Notes: generated by a model not told the origin, from the letters alone. 64,000 nucleotides of DNA from Gemmata massiliana (GCA_000531095.1 HG799464.1:433472-497471); one strand, 5' to 3'. Numbered from the stretch's first letter, positions 52,179 through 61,960 are shown. Translations and numbers: made by a program.

Positions 52179-54626
52179 ATGGCTGCCCGTCCCGGGTCGT
52201 GGATCTTAGCGGGAGTGTTGTCGTGCGGCGCAGCCGGCCTCGCGTTCGGGCAAAAAGACCCACCCGCCCCTGCCCCGCCCCCGAAGCTATCACCCAAACA
52301 ACCCGCGAAGGGACCGAACGGGCTGGCCGAAGGCGTGATCGCGCGGCTCGGAAAGACGCGGCTGCGCCACGCCGAGCGCCCCACGTGTGTCGCATTCGCA
52401 CCGGACGGCAAGACGTTCGTTACGGGAGGCGAGGACGGCACCGTTCGCGCGTGGTCGGTCGCGACCGGCGATCAGGTCGGTATCGTCCAGCGCCCGGCCA
52501 TGAGCGTGGAAACGCTCCGGTACGTCCACGGTGGGACTAAGCTCGCGGTTCACCACAGCTCCGAAACCGTGATCCGGTTACTCGACGCGAAGACGCTCCG
52601 CGAAATCGATTCCGTGCCGTTCCCCAACCCACACCGGTTCGGGTTCAGTACCGATGGCTCGATGGTCATCACGTCCGAACCCACCGGCAACGCGGTCGTC
52701 ACGGAGGTAGAAGGCAACCTCCCGAAACTGGAACTGACTCCCGCCGACTACTTCGATTTCCGGCCCGACGGCAAGGCGGTCGCGGTGGCCAGTGCGAAGG
52801 GCACTCTGACAGTTCACCTCATCACCGGTGGGAAACCGGTGTTCTCCCTCAAGGATCTCGGGAACATCTCCGGCGTCGCGTACAGCCCGGATGGAAAGCG
52901 CATCGCGATCGGCTCGCGTACCCCCGCGGGTGTGGATACGGTGCGGATTTTCGCGGAGAACAATCCCAAGCCGCTCACCGAAATCGCCGGCGCGAACCTT
53001 CCGCGTGCGTGGATCAGTGGGGACGTGCTCGCGGTCGGCAACGGCAGCGACGCGGGGGTGTACAACCTCAAAACCAACGAGTGGGCCGGGCGCATCAGCG
53101 GGGCGTTCGGCGAGTTCGCGGTATCTCCGGACGGGACGAAACTCGTTGCCACAGGGAACGGCGGGCTGCGTGTGCGCTTGTGGGATCTGACCACGGGCAA
53201 GCAACTGCACGCAGAAGACGACAGCTTCCCCGACCCGGCGCTCATGCTCGGGTGCGCCGACGGCAAATCACTGTTCCTGCTCACCACGGAGACCGCGTAC
53301 CTGTGGCCCGTCGGCGCGGATAAGGCCAAAGTCGTCGGAACCCTTCCCGGGCGCGCTGTTTCGGCAGCAGTGAATGGCAGCACGCTCGCGATCGCCACCC
53401 CCGACGCGGTCGTCGCGTTCACCGACTTCGACCCGCTCAAAGGGCTACCCTCGAAGCCGGCCGTCACGTTCGAGGGAAGCGCGGGAGCGAAAGTCGTTGC
53501 TATTTCACCAGATGGCAAGCGCGTCGCCTGGACCGTCGATGGCGGTAAAGTGGTGATTGCGAGCGCGACGGGCAGTACACGAGTGGAACTCCCACCCACC
53601 ACAACGTCGATCATGGCACTGGCGTTCGACCCGTCCGGCGAGAAGCTCGCACAAATCGGGCGCGACGGGTTCGTTCGACTCTGGAGCCTGACCGAAAGCG
53701 ACAAAAAGCCCAAGGAACTGTGGATCGTCCGGATCGGGCGGGGGCAGCGCGCCGCGCTCGCATTCAGCCCGGACGGAAAGCTAATCGCTGCAGCATCGCA
53801 GGCCCAGGTTCCGGTGTTCAACACGGCGGACGGGTCCGAGGTCTTCAAGGCGGACCGCTACAGCGAAGACGGCTACGCGCACCACGTGGCCTTCAGCCCC
53901 GACAGCAAGCTGCTGATGTTTGGTTCCAGCGGAACGGCCGGCCGCGTGGAAGTGTGGGAGCTGGCCACGCAGGGGCTGGTCCGAAGCTACACCACCGGGT
54001 ACGGCGGAATCTCGCGGCTCGCCGTCTTCCCGGACGGAACGCTCGTCGCGTCCGCGGGCGCGGAAGAAGCCGTAACGGTCTGGGATCTGACGTTCCGCAG
54101 TACGAAACCCGCACCAACCGCCGATGAGTTACGCACCGCGTGGATCAGCCTGGAATCGCCCGATGCGGCCGTGGGGTACCCTGCAACGAAGCTCCTCGCG
54201 GCAGCGGGTGAAGCCGGCACCGAGACCATTGCCCGGAGTGCAAAGGATCTGCTCACGACGCAGCAGAAAATTCAGAGTTGGGTCGATGATCTCGCGTCCG
54301 AAACCCTTGCCGTCCGCGAAGTCGCGTCGAAACAGTTGTTCGATCTCGGCACGCGCGCGATACCCACACTCACCGCCGCGTCGAAATCAAAGAACACCGA
54401 CCTGCGCGACCGCGCTCAGGCGCTTTTAAGCAAGATGGAAGAAAAGGGGTTGAGCACACCCGCACACGGCTTCGTCGGCGATTCGATTCGTCTCTACCGT
54501 GCTGTGCAAGCACTCGAAGCGATCGGCACTCCCAAGGCGCAAACGGTACTCAGTGAAATCGCGACCACGAGCGGGCGCCCGGGCGACGAGGCCAAAGCCG
54601 CACTCGCGCGGCTCAAGAAGAAGTAA
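52179..54626 (+). CDS. Secreted WD40 and HEAT-like repeat protein
   Basis: 815 residues. A signal peptide (MAARPGSWILAGVLSCGAAGLAFGQ) and a Pro-rich linker precede WD40-type blades from about residue 55 to 650: VAFAPDGKTFVTGGEDGTVRAWSVATGD, VAYSPDGKRIAIGS, LAFDPSGEKLAQIGRDGFVRLWSL, LAFSPDGKLIAAASQAQVPVF and VFPDGTLVASAGAEEAVTVWDL. The C-terminal 160 residues are helical (DLASETLAVREVASKQLFDLGTRAIPTLTAASKSKNTDLRDRAQALLSKME), the HEAT-like module often fused to such propellers in planctomycetes. Expected to act in protein interactions outside the cytoplasm; partner unknown. ATG at 52179. Confidence 0.88.
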   Translation: MAARPGSWILAGVLSCGAAGLAFGQKDPPAPAPPPKLSPKQPAKGPNGLAEGVIARLGKTRLRHAERPTCVAFAPDGKTFVTGGEDGTVRAWSVATGDQVGIVQRPAMSVETLRYVHGGTKLAVHHSSETVIRLLDAKTLREIDSVPFPNPHRFGFSTDGSMVITSEPTGNAVVTEVEGNLPKLELTPADYFDFRPDGKAVAVASAKGTLTVHLITGGKPVFSLKDLGNISGVAYSPDGKRIAIGSRTPAGVDTVRIFAENNPKPLTEIAGANLPRAWISGDVLAVGNGSDAGVYNLKTNEWAGRISGAFGEFAVSPDGTKLVATGNGGLRVRLWDLTTGKQLHAEDDSFPDPALMLGCADGKSLFLLTTETAYLWPVGADKAKVVGTLPGRAVSAAVNGSTLAIATPDAVVAFTDFDPLKGLPSKPAVTFEGSAGAKVVAISPDGKRVAWTVDGGKVVIASATGSTRVELPPTTTSIMALAFDPSGEKLAQIGRDGFVRLWSLTESDKKPKELWIVRIGRGQRAALAFSPDGKLIAAASQAQVPVFNTADGSEVFKADRYSEDGYAHHVAFSPDSKLLMFGSSGTAGRVEVWELATQGLVRSYTTGYGGISRLAVFPDGTLVASAGAEEAVTVWDLTFRSTKPAPTADELRTAWISLESPDAAVGYPATKLLAAAGEAGTETIARSAKDLLTTQQKIQSWVDDLASETLAVREVASKQLFDLGTRAIPTLTAASKSKNTDLRDRAQALLSKMEEKGLSTPAHGFVGDSIRLYRAVQALEAIGTPKAQTVLSEIATTSGRPGDEAKAALARLKKK

Positions 54627-54708
54627 CAAACGCACAATCGGCGCTCGCCGCTCCAGTTCCCGGATGTATGATCGGGGCAGCCCAGCTTCCGCGGAGCGAG
54701 CATCGGCC

Positions 54709-55709
54709 ATGACCACTCTGACCTGCCCGAAGTGCCGACAGGGGATGCCCGAAACTGCACTGGACACGGGCCAATGCCCGGCGTGCGGATTCCCGCTCGA
54801 AGGACCGGTCGTTCTCAACGAGCAGCAACGCCAAGAGAGCCGCCCGTTCCCGGTCCTGATACTGTCGATTGCGGTGGGTGTCCTCGCGATCGGGACTTAC
54901 GCTTACTTCAAACGGCCCGAAATTCCCCCGCGAAGCCTCCCGCCGGAACGCCCTCTCGCAACGCCGGAACCAGAAAGTGCGGTCGCGAAGCACATCCTGC
55001 CGTTCACGCCGTCATCGCTAACCAACAACGCACCGAGAAGCGAGCGGGGTGCCCACAACCCCGCCGACCCGTCCGATGACAAGAACGCGCAAGAACGCAC
55101 CGCGGTCGTGGAGCCGAGAAAAGAACCCCCGCGGCCAACCGGCATTGTGATGAAGATCGACCCCAAGATCGCGCCGAAGCGCGACTTCGACAACCCCGAC
55201 GACACGGCCACCCTTCCCGACCTCGCCACCGGCGATCGGGTCACCCTCACGGGGAAATTGCGTGTGCTCAAGATCGGTTCGGTGAACGGGAAAGCCTCGA
55301 TCGATGCCACGGGCTTGGTGGCCGAGGAGATCGTCATTTCGGGCGATCTAAACGGCGAAGCGGTCGTGCAACTCAACGCACCGAACGGAAAAGTGACTAT
55401 CGGCGGTACGTCGGTGGCTCCTCGAAAATCACCATCGTCGCGCCTGGGGGCGAGGTGATTGTTCTGGAGTCATCCGGGCGCTTGACGGATCGCTCAACCA
55501 CGGTCGTCACCGCAAAGCGCCTGGAAATCGCCGGGAAAATGCTCGGGAACTCGCGGTTAGTTGCGACGCTGACAACGGATGGGTTACTGAAGGTGACCGC
55601 CGCCGAAGACAACGCGACGCTGACCTACAAAAAGGCCGCCGAGAGCGACCCGCCGATCACTATCGAGAAGGGCGCAATTCGCGGTGGAGCGAAGGTCATC
55701 GGAGAATGA
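54709..55709 (+). CDS. Zinc-ribbon membrane protein with beta-rich domain, one-base frameshift
   Basis: About 333 residues if corrected. It begins with a zinc ribbon (LTCPKCRQGMPETALDTGQCPACGFPL, four Cys at about 6-27), has one membrane helix (PVLILSIAVGVLAIGTYAYF, about 48-67), a Pro/Ser-rich spacer, and a beta-repeat domain (GDRVTLTGKLRVLKIGSVNGKASIDATGLVAEEIVISGDLNGEAVVQL) like polymer-forming or DUF4097-like domains. The frame breaks at 55405-55406: one extra G gives VTIGGYVGGSSKITIVAPGGEVIVLESSGR and runs to 55709. The two open frames are therefore one gene with a probable base-calling error. It follows the WD40 gene by 82 bases. Confidence 0.75.
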
Positions 55710-55730
55710 CTCAGCCGCGGAAGTTGAAAA

Positions 55731-56399
55731 TCACTTCCGGCGCAAGCGCTCGGCGTCCGCATGCTGAGCAACTAGCGCGCGGTGCAGGTCATCGAGCATC
55801 GCATCGCGTTTCATGTTCTGGTAGCGCAGGGGGTCGATGGGTTCGCCCACCGAAATCGCGATCGTACTCGCTTCCGGCGGCAGCATGAGCGGAGACAGCT
55901 TCGGCACCTTCATGTGCCGCGACCACGCCGCGAACGCCCCCGCGATGCCGACCGGCACGATCGGGCAGTTCACGCGCTTGATGAGCAGCGACACACCGGC
56001 CTTAAGCGGCTCCACAGAGCCGTCCTGCGTGCGCTCGCCCTCCGGGAACACGAGCACCGCCTGCCCCTGCCCCAGCGCGTCCAACACCGCCTGGATGCCG
56101 TCCTTCCCCATGCTCCGATCGATCGGGATCGCGTTCAGGCTGCGGATAATGGGAGCCAGTCCGCGCTGCTCGAATAGGTTCTTGCGCGCGAGGTACGAGA
56201 GGTAGCGCCGCGACGACAGCCCCACCATCACCGGGTCGAACATCGACTGGTGGTTCGCGAGCACCAGCACCGGCCCGCGGAGCGGCATGTTCTTCCACCC
56301 GCTGCGCCGGATGCTGAACCCGAACGTGAAGAAAGTGAACGAGGACCAGAAGACGGTGTCGTACCACATGCGGCCGACGAAATTCGGGCGGTCTGCCAT
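55731..56399 (-). CDS. plsC: 1-acyl-sn-glycerol-3-phosphate acyltransferase
   Basis: 222 residues. Makes phosphatidic acid from lysophosphatidic acid in membrane phospholipid synthesis. Motif I NHQSMFD (about 50) holds the catalytic His-x4-Asp; motif III VFPEGERTQDG (about 123) binds the glycerol phosphate; NAIPIDRS lies between. An N-terminal hydrophobic stretch (FWSSFTFFTFGFSI) associates with the membrane. ATG at 56399 (MADRPNF) is preferred; an in-frame ATG 14 codons upstream would overlap cmk. It follows cmk by 26 bases, the usual operon order cmk-plsC. Confidence 0.9.
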   Translation of the reverse strand: MADRPNFVGRMWYDTVFWSSFTFFTFGFSIRRSGWKNMPLRGPVLVLANHQSMFDPVMVGLSSRRYLSYLARKNLFEQRGLAPIIRSLNAIPIDRSMGKDGIQAVLDALGQGQAVLVFPEGERTQDGSVEPLKAGVSLLIKRVNCPIVPVGIAGAFAAWSRHMKVPKLSPLMLPPEASTIAISVGEPIDPLRYQNMKRDAMLDDLHRALVAQHADAERLRRK

Positions 56400-56425
56400 A
56401 TCCGAAGTGCTTTCTGTTCTGGCGG

Positions 56426-57087
56426 TCAGAGCCGCGGACATGTGCGGAGGTCGCGGACGACGTTCTCTAAGCGGTTAATGACTTCGTTCGTGGTGAGGCG
56501 CGTGGTATCGAGGACCATCGCGTCGGGAGCAGGAGTCATCGGAGCGAGTTCGCGGAGGGCGTCGCGCCGGTCGCGTTCTTCCTGATCGCGCATCACGTCT
56601 TCGACGCTCACCACGTCGCCCTTGGCCGCGAGTTCGGCCGCGCGGCGCTCGGCCCGCACCCGCGCGTCAGCGACCAAAAGAACTTGCAATCAGCAGTCGG
56701 GAACACGAACGAACCCTGGTCGCGCCCGTCGCAGATCATGTCGTGCCCGGTCGCAGCTGCGCGCTGAGCGGCCACGAGCATCAGGCGCACCGCCCGATGA
56801 ACGGCCACCTCACTCGCGCCACGCGACACTTCCGGCGTGCGGATCGCCGTCGTCACGTTCTCGCCATTCAGCAAGATGCAGCCCGGCGGAACTTCGACGC
56901 GAACCTCTGGCAACGCGGCCGTGACCGCAGTCTCTTCGCTGGGGCGAATGCCCAACCGCAGGACCGCGAGCGCGACAGCGCGGTACATCGCGCCCGTATT
57001 CAAGTACTCGAACCCCAAGCGGGCCGCGAGTTCTTTCGTAACGGTGCTCTTCCCGACCCCGGACGGGCCGTCGATAGTAACGATCAT
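56426..57087 (-). CDS. cmk: Cytidylate kinase, one-base frameshift
   Basis: About 220 residues if corrected. Phosphorylates CMP and dCMP. The P-loop is VTIDGPSGVGKSTVTKELA (about 3-21), then FEYLNTGAMYRAVAL, the CMP-binding region, and CDGRDQGSFVFPTADCKFF (about 130). The frame then breaks in the A-run at 56676-56679 (plus strand): one more A yields CKFFLVADARVRAERRAAELAAKG, the normal continuation, to the stop at 56426. The missing base in a homopolymer points to a sequencing error in an essential gene. Start at 57087 (MIVTIDGPSG). Downstream plsC is cotranscribed. Confidence 0.87.
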
Positions 57088-57178
57088 GTCTCGCGCGGGA
57101 TGCGGAGTGCGGAACTGAAAACCAAGAACGGAAGACAATCGTCTTCCGTTCTGAGTATCGTGCCCGCGCTTCTCGGAG

Positions 57179-58744
57179 TTACTTGATTCGCAGCGTAACG
57201 GTTTCCTTGTCCTTGATGACGCTCCGCGTGGCCGCGGCGCCGGACTGAAGGAGTTGGTAGGTGAACTCTCCGGCCGGCACTTCGACATCGATCTTCGTGT
57301 TCGGTGCGATCCGGTGCGACTTCTCGTTGATGACCATCGAGATCTCAACCGGGTACTCGTTCACCACCTTCACGATGCCCCGCGGCTTCGCTTCGGGGAC
57401 GATCGCCGGCTTCAACGCGGTTTGCGTCTTCAGCGATTTGAGTTCGTTGTCGAGTTCCGCAATGCGGTTCCTCAACCGCTTGATGTCCTCAACCGCACCG
57501 GGATCACTCGGAAGCGTGATGCCGACACTATCTTTCTTACCGGTCAGCAGTTCGGTAAGTTTCTCCACTTTCGTTTCGAGTTCCGCGATTCTTTTGGTCG
57601 CCGCAGTCAGATCTTTTTTGAGTTTTTCTGTCTCGGTTTCTTCAGCTTTGACGGGGACCGTCGGGATCACCGGCACGACGGGCGGAGCGGCCCGGGCCTG
57701 CTCCGCGGTAAGCATCGCCCCGCTAAGGACCGCGAGGGCGGCCGTCTGTTTGAAGTTGAGCATGGCGGTGTCTCGTGGTGTCGAATTCAGTGGGTTGCCC
57801 GCCGGGGCCGGGTACACGGACTTATCAGTCGAACCGAACGACAATTCCGGCGGCTTCGACTGATTGGTCGGCAGCGCCGGCACGTCGCGCCCGCCCGGAC
57901 TGGTGGGCGGGAACCCTGCGGGTACCGCTGGCGCAATCGGCGTTGGATTGAGCGTATTCCCTGGAATAGCCGGGTTCAAGCCAGAATCCGGTTTGCCCGG
58001 TAACATCGGCTGCGACGGTTCGGTATTTTGTACCGGTGGTAACGACGGCGCAATCCCCGCAGGTGAGGGAAGGACCGGCACTACCGGCGCGGGCGGTGTT
58101 GGAACCATTAGCGACTTTTGCGGCTCGGCTTTGTCTTTTTCACCCGGGAATGGAGGAAGCGCTGGCGGCGCGCTCGGGCCGCTCGGCTTCGGCACTGGCA
58201 AGACGGAAGCGGGCGGCACAACCGGGGCCGGTGGCATCAGGTCCGCGGGCGGGGCCGGAATCGTCAGCTTCGCATCTGGCAGCGTCGGCGCGCTGGGGAG
58301 TTTCGGCAAATCAATTGGCGGAAGTGACGGAACGGGAGGCAGCAGGTTCTTGTCCGCTCCCGCACCAGCTTCGGGCGCACGCGGACCAGCCCCGACCGGT
58401 TCGAGGTTCGGCGGAAATGGTGCGGGCGGAGCGGGAATGGCAGGCACGGTCGGAACGGCGGGCACAACCGGGCTGGGAGTCGTGGGTGTGGGGATCGGGA
58501 GCGCGGCCCCGGCCGGAACAACACCCTCGCTGGATGCGGGGGGCGTGTCGCGTCGGTCCACTTCCGCGACCGCCGGCGCTGCGGGAGCCGCTGAACGCGA
58601 CCAAGCCGCGTCTTCGATCACTGGCGCGGACGGTTCTTGCGACCCGGCACGCGCCCGAACGCCGATCAGCCCGCCCGCAACGACGCTCCCGCCGACCGCG
58701 ATCGCCGCAACCTTGCGCCACCACTGTTTGCGTTCCGTCGTCAT
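57179..58744 (-). CDS. Proline-rich envelope protein with an internal signal-like segment
   Basis: 521 residues, not recognised. N terminus: basic MTTERKQWWRK followed by a membrane helix (VAAIAVGGSVVAGGLIGV). Residues 40-325 are Pro/Ala/Val-rich with no fold. At residue 328 comes MLNFKQTAALAVLSGAMLTAEQARAAPP, which looks like a complete signal peptide, followed by a coiled coil (EKLKKDLTAATKRIAELETKVEKLTELL) and a beta-rich end (VKVVNEYPVEISMVINEKSHRIAPNTKIDVEVPAGEFTYQLL). The last 194 residues (57179-57763) could be a gene of their own that has fused with or lies in frame after the first part. Confidence 0.65.
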   Translation of the reverse strand: MTTERKQWWRKVAAIAVGGSVVAGGLIGVRARAGSQEPSAPVIEDAAWSRSAAPAAPAVAEVDRRDTPPASSEGVVPAGAALPIPTPTTPSPVVPAVPTVPAIPAPPAPFPPNLEPVGAGPRAPEAGAGADKNLLPPVPSLPPIDLPKLPSAPTLPDAKLTIPAPPADLMPPAPVVPPASVLPVPKPSGPSAPPALPPFPGEKDKAEPQKSLMVPTPPAPVVPVLPSPAGIAPSLPPVQNTEPSQPMLPGKPDSGLNPAIPGNTLNPTPIAPAVPAGFPPTSPGGRDVPALPTNQSKPPELSFGSTDKSVYPAPAGNPLNSTPRDTAMLNFKQTAALAVLSGAMLTAEQARAAPPVVPVIPTVPVKAEETETEKLKKDLTAATKRIAELETKVEKLTELLTGKKDSVGITLPSDPGAVEDIKRLRNRIAELDNELKSLKTQTALKPAIVPEAKPRGIVKVVNEYPVEISMVINEKSHRIAPNTKIDVEVPAGEFTYQLLQSGAAATRSVIKDKETVTLRIK

Positions 58745-58840
58745 CGGGGCGTCCTTTCACGTTAGTCGCGTAGGTCAGTCGCGTTCGCCGGAAACACGGG
58801 TCGGGCGGATGCGCTCCGCCCGACCGCTAGCTCGTCGCTC

Positions 58841-59395
58841 TCAGCTCTCTTCAAACATCGCGACGCGGTTCACCGGTTCGCCGCCGAACTCGGCCCATTC
58901 CTCTTCCGCCGGCTTGTATTCCATCAGGTAGGCGTCTTCGCCGCTGTCCTCGTAGTAGTTCCGGAGGACGCGAGCCGCCTTGAACCGGTGCGACCGGAAG
59001 AACAGTTGCGCGGCCGTGTTTCCTTCGCGCACCGCGAGCGTGAGCTTCTGCCGGCGGTGGCTGCACAACTTGTAGATCAGTTTGCCGATGAGCAGCCCGC
59101 CCACCCCGCTCCGGCGAACCGCCGGGGCCACGGCGAAGTTCAACAGTTGCAGGCGCGCGCGGTGCAACTCATAAATCATGAACCCGATGATCGTGTCGCC
59201 GCGCTCGGCGACCATTCCGATGCAGTTCCGCTGGCGCAGGCACCGGAGGAAATCGTCCTCGGTCCAGGCGTACTCGAAACTCGACAGCTCGATCCCCATC
59301 ACGTCGGGCATGTCCCGCCGGATCATCCAGCGGATGTGGATCGCGTTCGCGTCCGTCTCGACCCGGTCCCTGCGCGGCGCACGACTAATGCTCAT
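58841..59395 (-). CDS. GNAT acetyltransferase (RimI-like)
   Basis: 184 residues. Acetyl-CoA-dependent N-acetyltransferase. IRWMIRRDMPDVMGIELSSFEYAWTEDDFLRCLRQ is the typical RimI-like start (about 20-54), IIGFMIYELHRARLQLLNFAVAPAVRRSGVGGLLIGKL (about 72-110) contains motif A with R-R-S-G-V-G for the pyrophosphate, and FFRSHRFKAARVLRNYYEDSGEDAYLMEY matches the C-terminal motif. RimI acetylates ribosomal protein S18, but paralogues have other substrates. ATG at 59395 (MSISRAPRRD); a longer frame has no ribosome site. Neighbours do not indicate the substrate. Confidence 0.85.
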   Translation of the reverse strand: MSISRAPRRDRVETDANAIHIRWMIRRDMPDVMGIELSSFEYAWTEDDFLRCLRQRNCIGMVAERGDTIIGFMIYELHRARLQLLNFAVAPAVRRSGVGGLLIGKLIYKLCSHRRQKLTLAVREGNTAAQLFFRSHRFKAARVLRNYYEDSGEDAYLMEYKPAEEEWAEFGGEPVNRVAMFEES

Positions 59396-59545
59396 GAACG
59401 GACTCCCTCCCCCGACCGGCCCCGCAGCGCATCCCGCGGACCCGGCATGAAGCCGTCGGACTGTAGCAACCCCCGCCATTCCCTTCCACTGCACCTCGCC
59501 TCGTGCCCCCGCACGACCGAGGTTCTCTCGCGAACCCGACTTACC

Positions 59546-59673
59546 GCCTCCGCATTAACAGCGGAGGCATGGTCACTGCCCTGTTTCTTCACGCCCCTCG
59601 TGGGCACCCCTGCCCACGCGGAGCACTCCCTATCCTGCTTGCGATACCCACTGCCCTTGCGGGCAGGGTTCAC
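59546..59673. repeat. Cluster of three hairpins including GCCCTTGCGGGC repeat copy B
   Basis: Within the 292-base gap between the GNAT and DUF11 genes: perfect 8-bp stems at 59546-59553/59561-59568 and 59599-59606/59611-59618, and a 6-bp stem at 59651-59656/59661-59666. The last lies in 59653-59673, which matches 49403-49423 at 20 of 21 positions. No gene is seen here. Confidence 0.65.
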
Positions 59674-59687
59674 CGCTCGCTTGTGGG

Positions 59688-61847
59688 TCACTCCTTGTAG
59701 AACCGCGTGCTCTCTTCCTTGACCACCGGCGTGCGAACCTGATCGCAGGTGAGTTGCACCCGGAACCGTTGGTCGCCGGCCGCGGCCCCGCGGACCCGCA
59801 CGCGGTAGACCGTCTCGCCCTTCACCGCCAGCGTCGGGATCGGCTCGAACACCAGCGTCTGCCCGGTGGCCTTCGCCTGCGTCGGGCCGTTCGAGTTCGT
59901 GAACGTGGTCCCTTCGGCAAGAGCGGCCATGATTTGCACGTTGGTGCAGGCGCCCGTGCCCTGGTTCACGATCCGGATCTCGTAGACCGCTTCCTTGCCA
60001 ACCTCGACAGGGTTCTCGAGCCCGGCCACATCGAACCGCAGAGCGGCCACGCCCTCGGCCTTGATCGCGGTGTCGGCCTTCGCCTCTAGCACACGTCCGG
60101 CCCGGACCGCAACGCCACCCGCAGGAGCCACGCCGCCCGGCTGAACTTCCGGTGCGGCCGTCGCGGTGGTCCGCAGAGCCACGTCGCCCGCGGCTCCGGC
60201 CCGCAGCTTGATACCGACGGCCTTGGTGCCGCCCGCGGCCAGCCCGTTCAGCTTCCAGGTCACCACGCGGTTGGTCGCATTGAAGGCGCCGCTGTCACTC
60301 GCTTGCACGAAGTCGAAGCCATCCGGCAGCACCGAGTGAACCGTGATCGTGTCCGTCGCGGCCGTACCCGGGTTCGAGAGCTTGATTTCGTAGGTCGGCT
60401 CGGCCCGAACGAGGCACTTCGCCGGACCCGATTGCGCGATCTGGAGCAGCGGTTCGACCACGTTCACGGACGCCCGCGCGGTCGCTTCCGAACTGCCCTC
60501 AGCAGCCACAGACACCTGGCACGATTGCAATCCGGCTTTGAGCGCACTCAATTGCAGCTCGACCGTCCGCGATTCGCCCGCGGGCAAGCTCGCGAGCTTG
60601 GTCACGAGTTCCTTACCCTGGTCGCGATAGTCCAGCCCTTCCGACAGGAGCGCACGGAACACTAGCTGTTGCGCGGGACCGGTCCCGGAGTTCGTGACCT
60701 TGATCTTGAACACCGGCTCTTCGCCCGCACGAGCCACTTCGGGGCACCCGACGGTGACCGCGAGGCGCGGGCGGGTCACTTTGGTCTTCGCGTCGACGGA
60801 CGCGGAGTACGTCACCGTTGCGCGGCTGCGGAGTTCGCCCTCTTCAGTCGGCCGCACCCGCACGGCGATCCGCTTCTCGGTAGCGCCGTCCATCGAGCCG
60901 AGCGCCCAAACCAACTTGTCGCCGCTCACTTCGGCGGGCGGATCGCTGCCGATGTACTGGGCGCCGGCCGGGATGTCGTCTTCCACGCGGACGTTCTGCA
61001 CCACGACGTTGCCCGTGTTGCGAACGACGATCTCGTAGCGCCATTCGGAGTTGAACACGACCGAATCGGGGCAGACCGCGTCGATCGTCACGCTCTGCGA
61101 CACGCGGCTCGGGAGCGGTGCGCCAGCGGGCGCAGTGGACACACTCGGCCCCGGGGGAACAAGCGGCGCCACACTACCCGGCGCGGGAATCGATGGCCGA
61201 ACGGCGCCTCCCGGCGGAGCGACCGGCGTGGGCGGGAATGCGGGCGGGGTGGACGGACCGGCCGGCGGCGGGATCAAGCCCCCGGGCGCGGGCGGTACCG
61301 GAACGAACGGCGGAGCGGACGGGGCAGTCGGCGCGCCGCCAGTGGCTGGCGGAATCGCGGGGCCACCGGGCGCTGGGGCGAACTTGTTGTCCCCCGGTTC
61401 GACGCTCAGACTCGGCGGCGGGAGCGGGCGCGTCGGTGGGGTGACAGATCCGGGCATCTCCATACTCGGTGCCGGGATGTCAAACGCAGCGGCCGGGCGA
61501 ACCGGATCGGCCCCCGCGATGCCGGGCCGCGGGCGGTTTACGGGTTGGTTACCGGCCGGGTACACGCCGTTTTGCGGTTGAGCGCCCGAAGCCGGGTACG
61601 TGCCGCCCGCGGGTCGGGTTCCCTGTTGGTTCGGGTTGCCGAGTCCCGCAGCCGGTGAGGGGATGGGCTGGTTCGAGTTCGGTGTCCACTCGTTGTAGGG
61701 GCGCGTCGTACCCGAAGTCGTGCCGCTGGCCGGCACCACCTTGGGCTGTGTGTACCCGCTACTCGGCTGTTGGGCCACCACCGTCCCCAGCACGGCTAGG
61801 CCCGCGACCGCAACAGCGGCCGTGAGCACAATCGGTCGTTTACGCAC
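59688..61847 (-). CDS. Secreted DUF11-repeat protein with proline-rich N terminus
   Basis: 719 residues. A signal peptide is present (MRKRPIVLTAAVAVAGLAVLGTVVAQQ). Residues 30-255 are low-complexity Pro/Gly/Ala. From about 265 come four beta-sandwich repeats of the DUF11 kind: VRNTGNVVVQNVRVEDDIPAGAQYIGSDPP, VTNSGTGPAQQLVFRALLSEGLDYRDQG, LSNPGTAATDTITVHSVLPDGFDFVQ and IVNQGTGACTNVQIMAALAEGTTFTNSNG. The stop is at 59688. GTG at 61847 has GGGGGAGAAGG upstream. Such proteins are common on planctomycete cell surfaces. It parallels the Pro-rich protein at 57179-58744 in architecture. Confidence 0.82.
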   Translation of the reverse strand: MRKRPIVLTAAVAVAGLAVLGTVVAQQPSSGYTQPKVVPASGTTSGTTRPYNEWTPNSNQPIPSPAAGLGNPNQQGTRPAGGTYPASGAQPQNGVYPAGNQPVNRPRPGIAGADPVRPAAAFDIPAPSMEMPGSVTPPTRPLPPPSLSVEPGDNKFAPAPGGPAIPPATGGAPTAPSAPPFVPVPPAPGGLIPPPAGPSTPPAFPPTPVAPPGGAVRPSIPAPGSVAPLVPPGPSVSTAPAGAPLPSRVSQSVTIDAVCPDSVVFNSEWRYEIVVRNTGNVVVQNVRVEDDIPAGAQYIGSDPPAEVSGDKLVWALGSMDGATEKRIAVRVRPTEEGELRSRATVTYSASVDAKTKVTRPRLAVTVGCPEVARAGEEPVFKIKVTNSGTGPAQQLVFRALLSEGLDYRDQGKELVTKLASLPAGESRTVELQLSALKAGLQSCQVSVAAEGSSEATARASVNVVEPLLQIAQSGPAKCLVRAEPTYEIKLSNPGTAATDTITVHSVLPDGFDFVQASDSGAFNATNRVVTWKLNGLAAGGTKAVGIKLRAGAAGDVALRTTATAAPEVQPGGVAPAGGVAVRAGRVLEAKADTAIKAEGVAALRFDVAGLENPVEVGKEAVYEIRIVNQGTGACTNVQIMAALAEGTTFTNSNGPTQAKATGQTLVFEPIPTLAVKGETVYRVRVRGAAAGDQRFRVQLTCDQVRTPVVKEESTRFYKE

Positions 61848-61960
61848 GGCCTTCTCCCCCTCAGACAGGTCGATCCGCTACTCAGTGCCGGCGCACCGGC
61901 TCCGCGTCGCATTCCCCGGCTCCCCCGAGCCGCACCGCTTATGAATCCGCCCCCGCCCCG

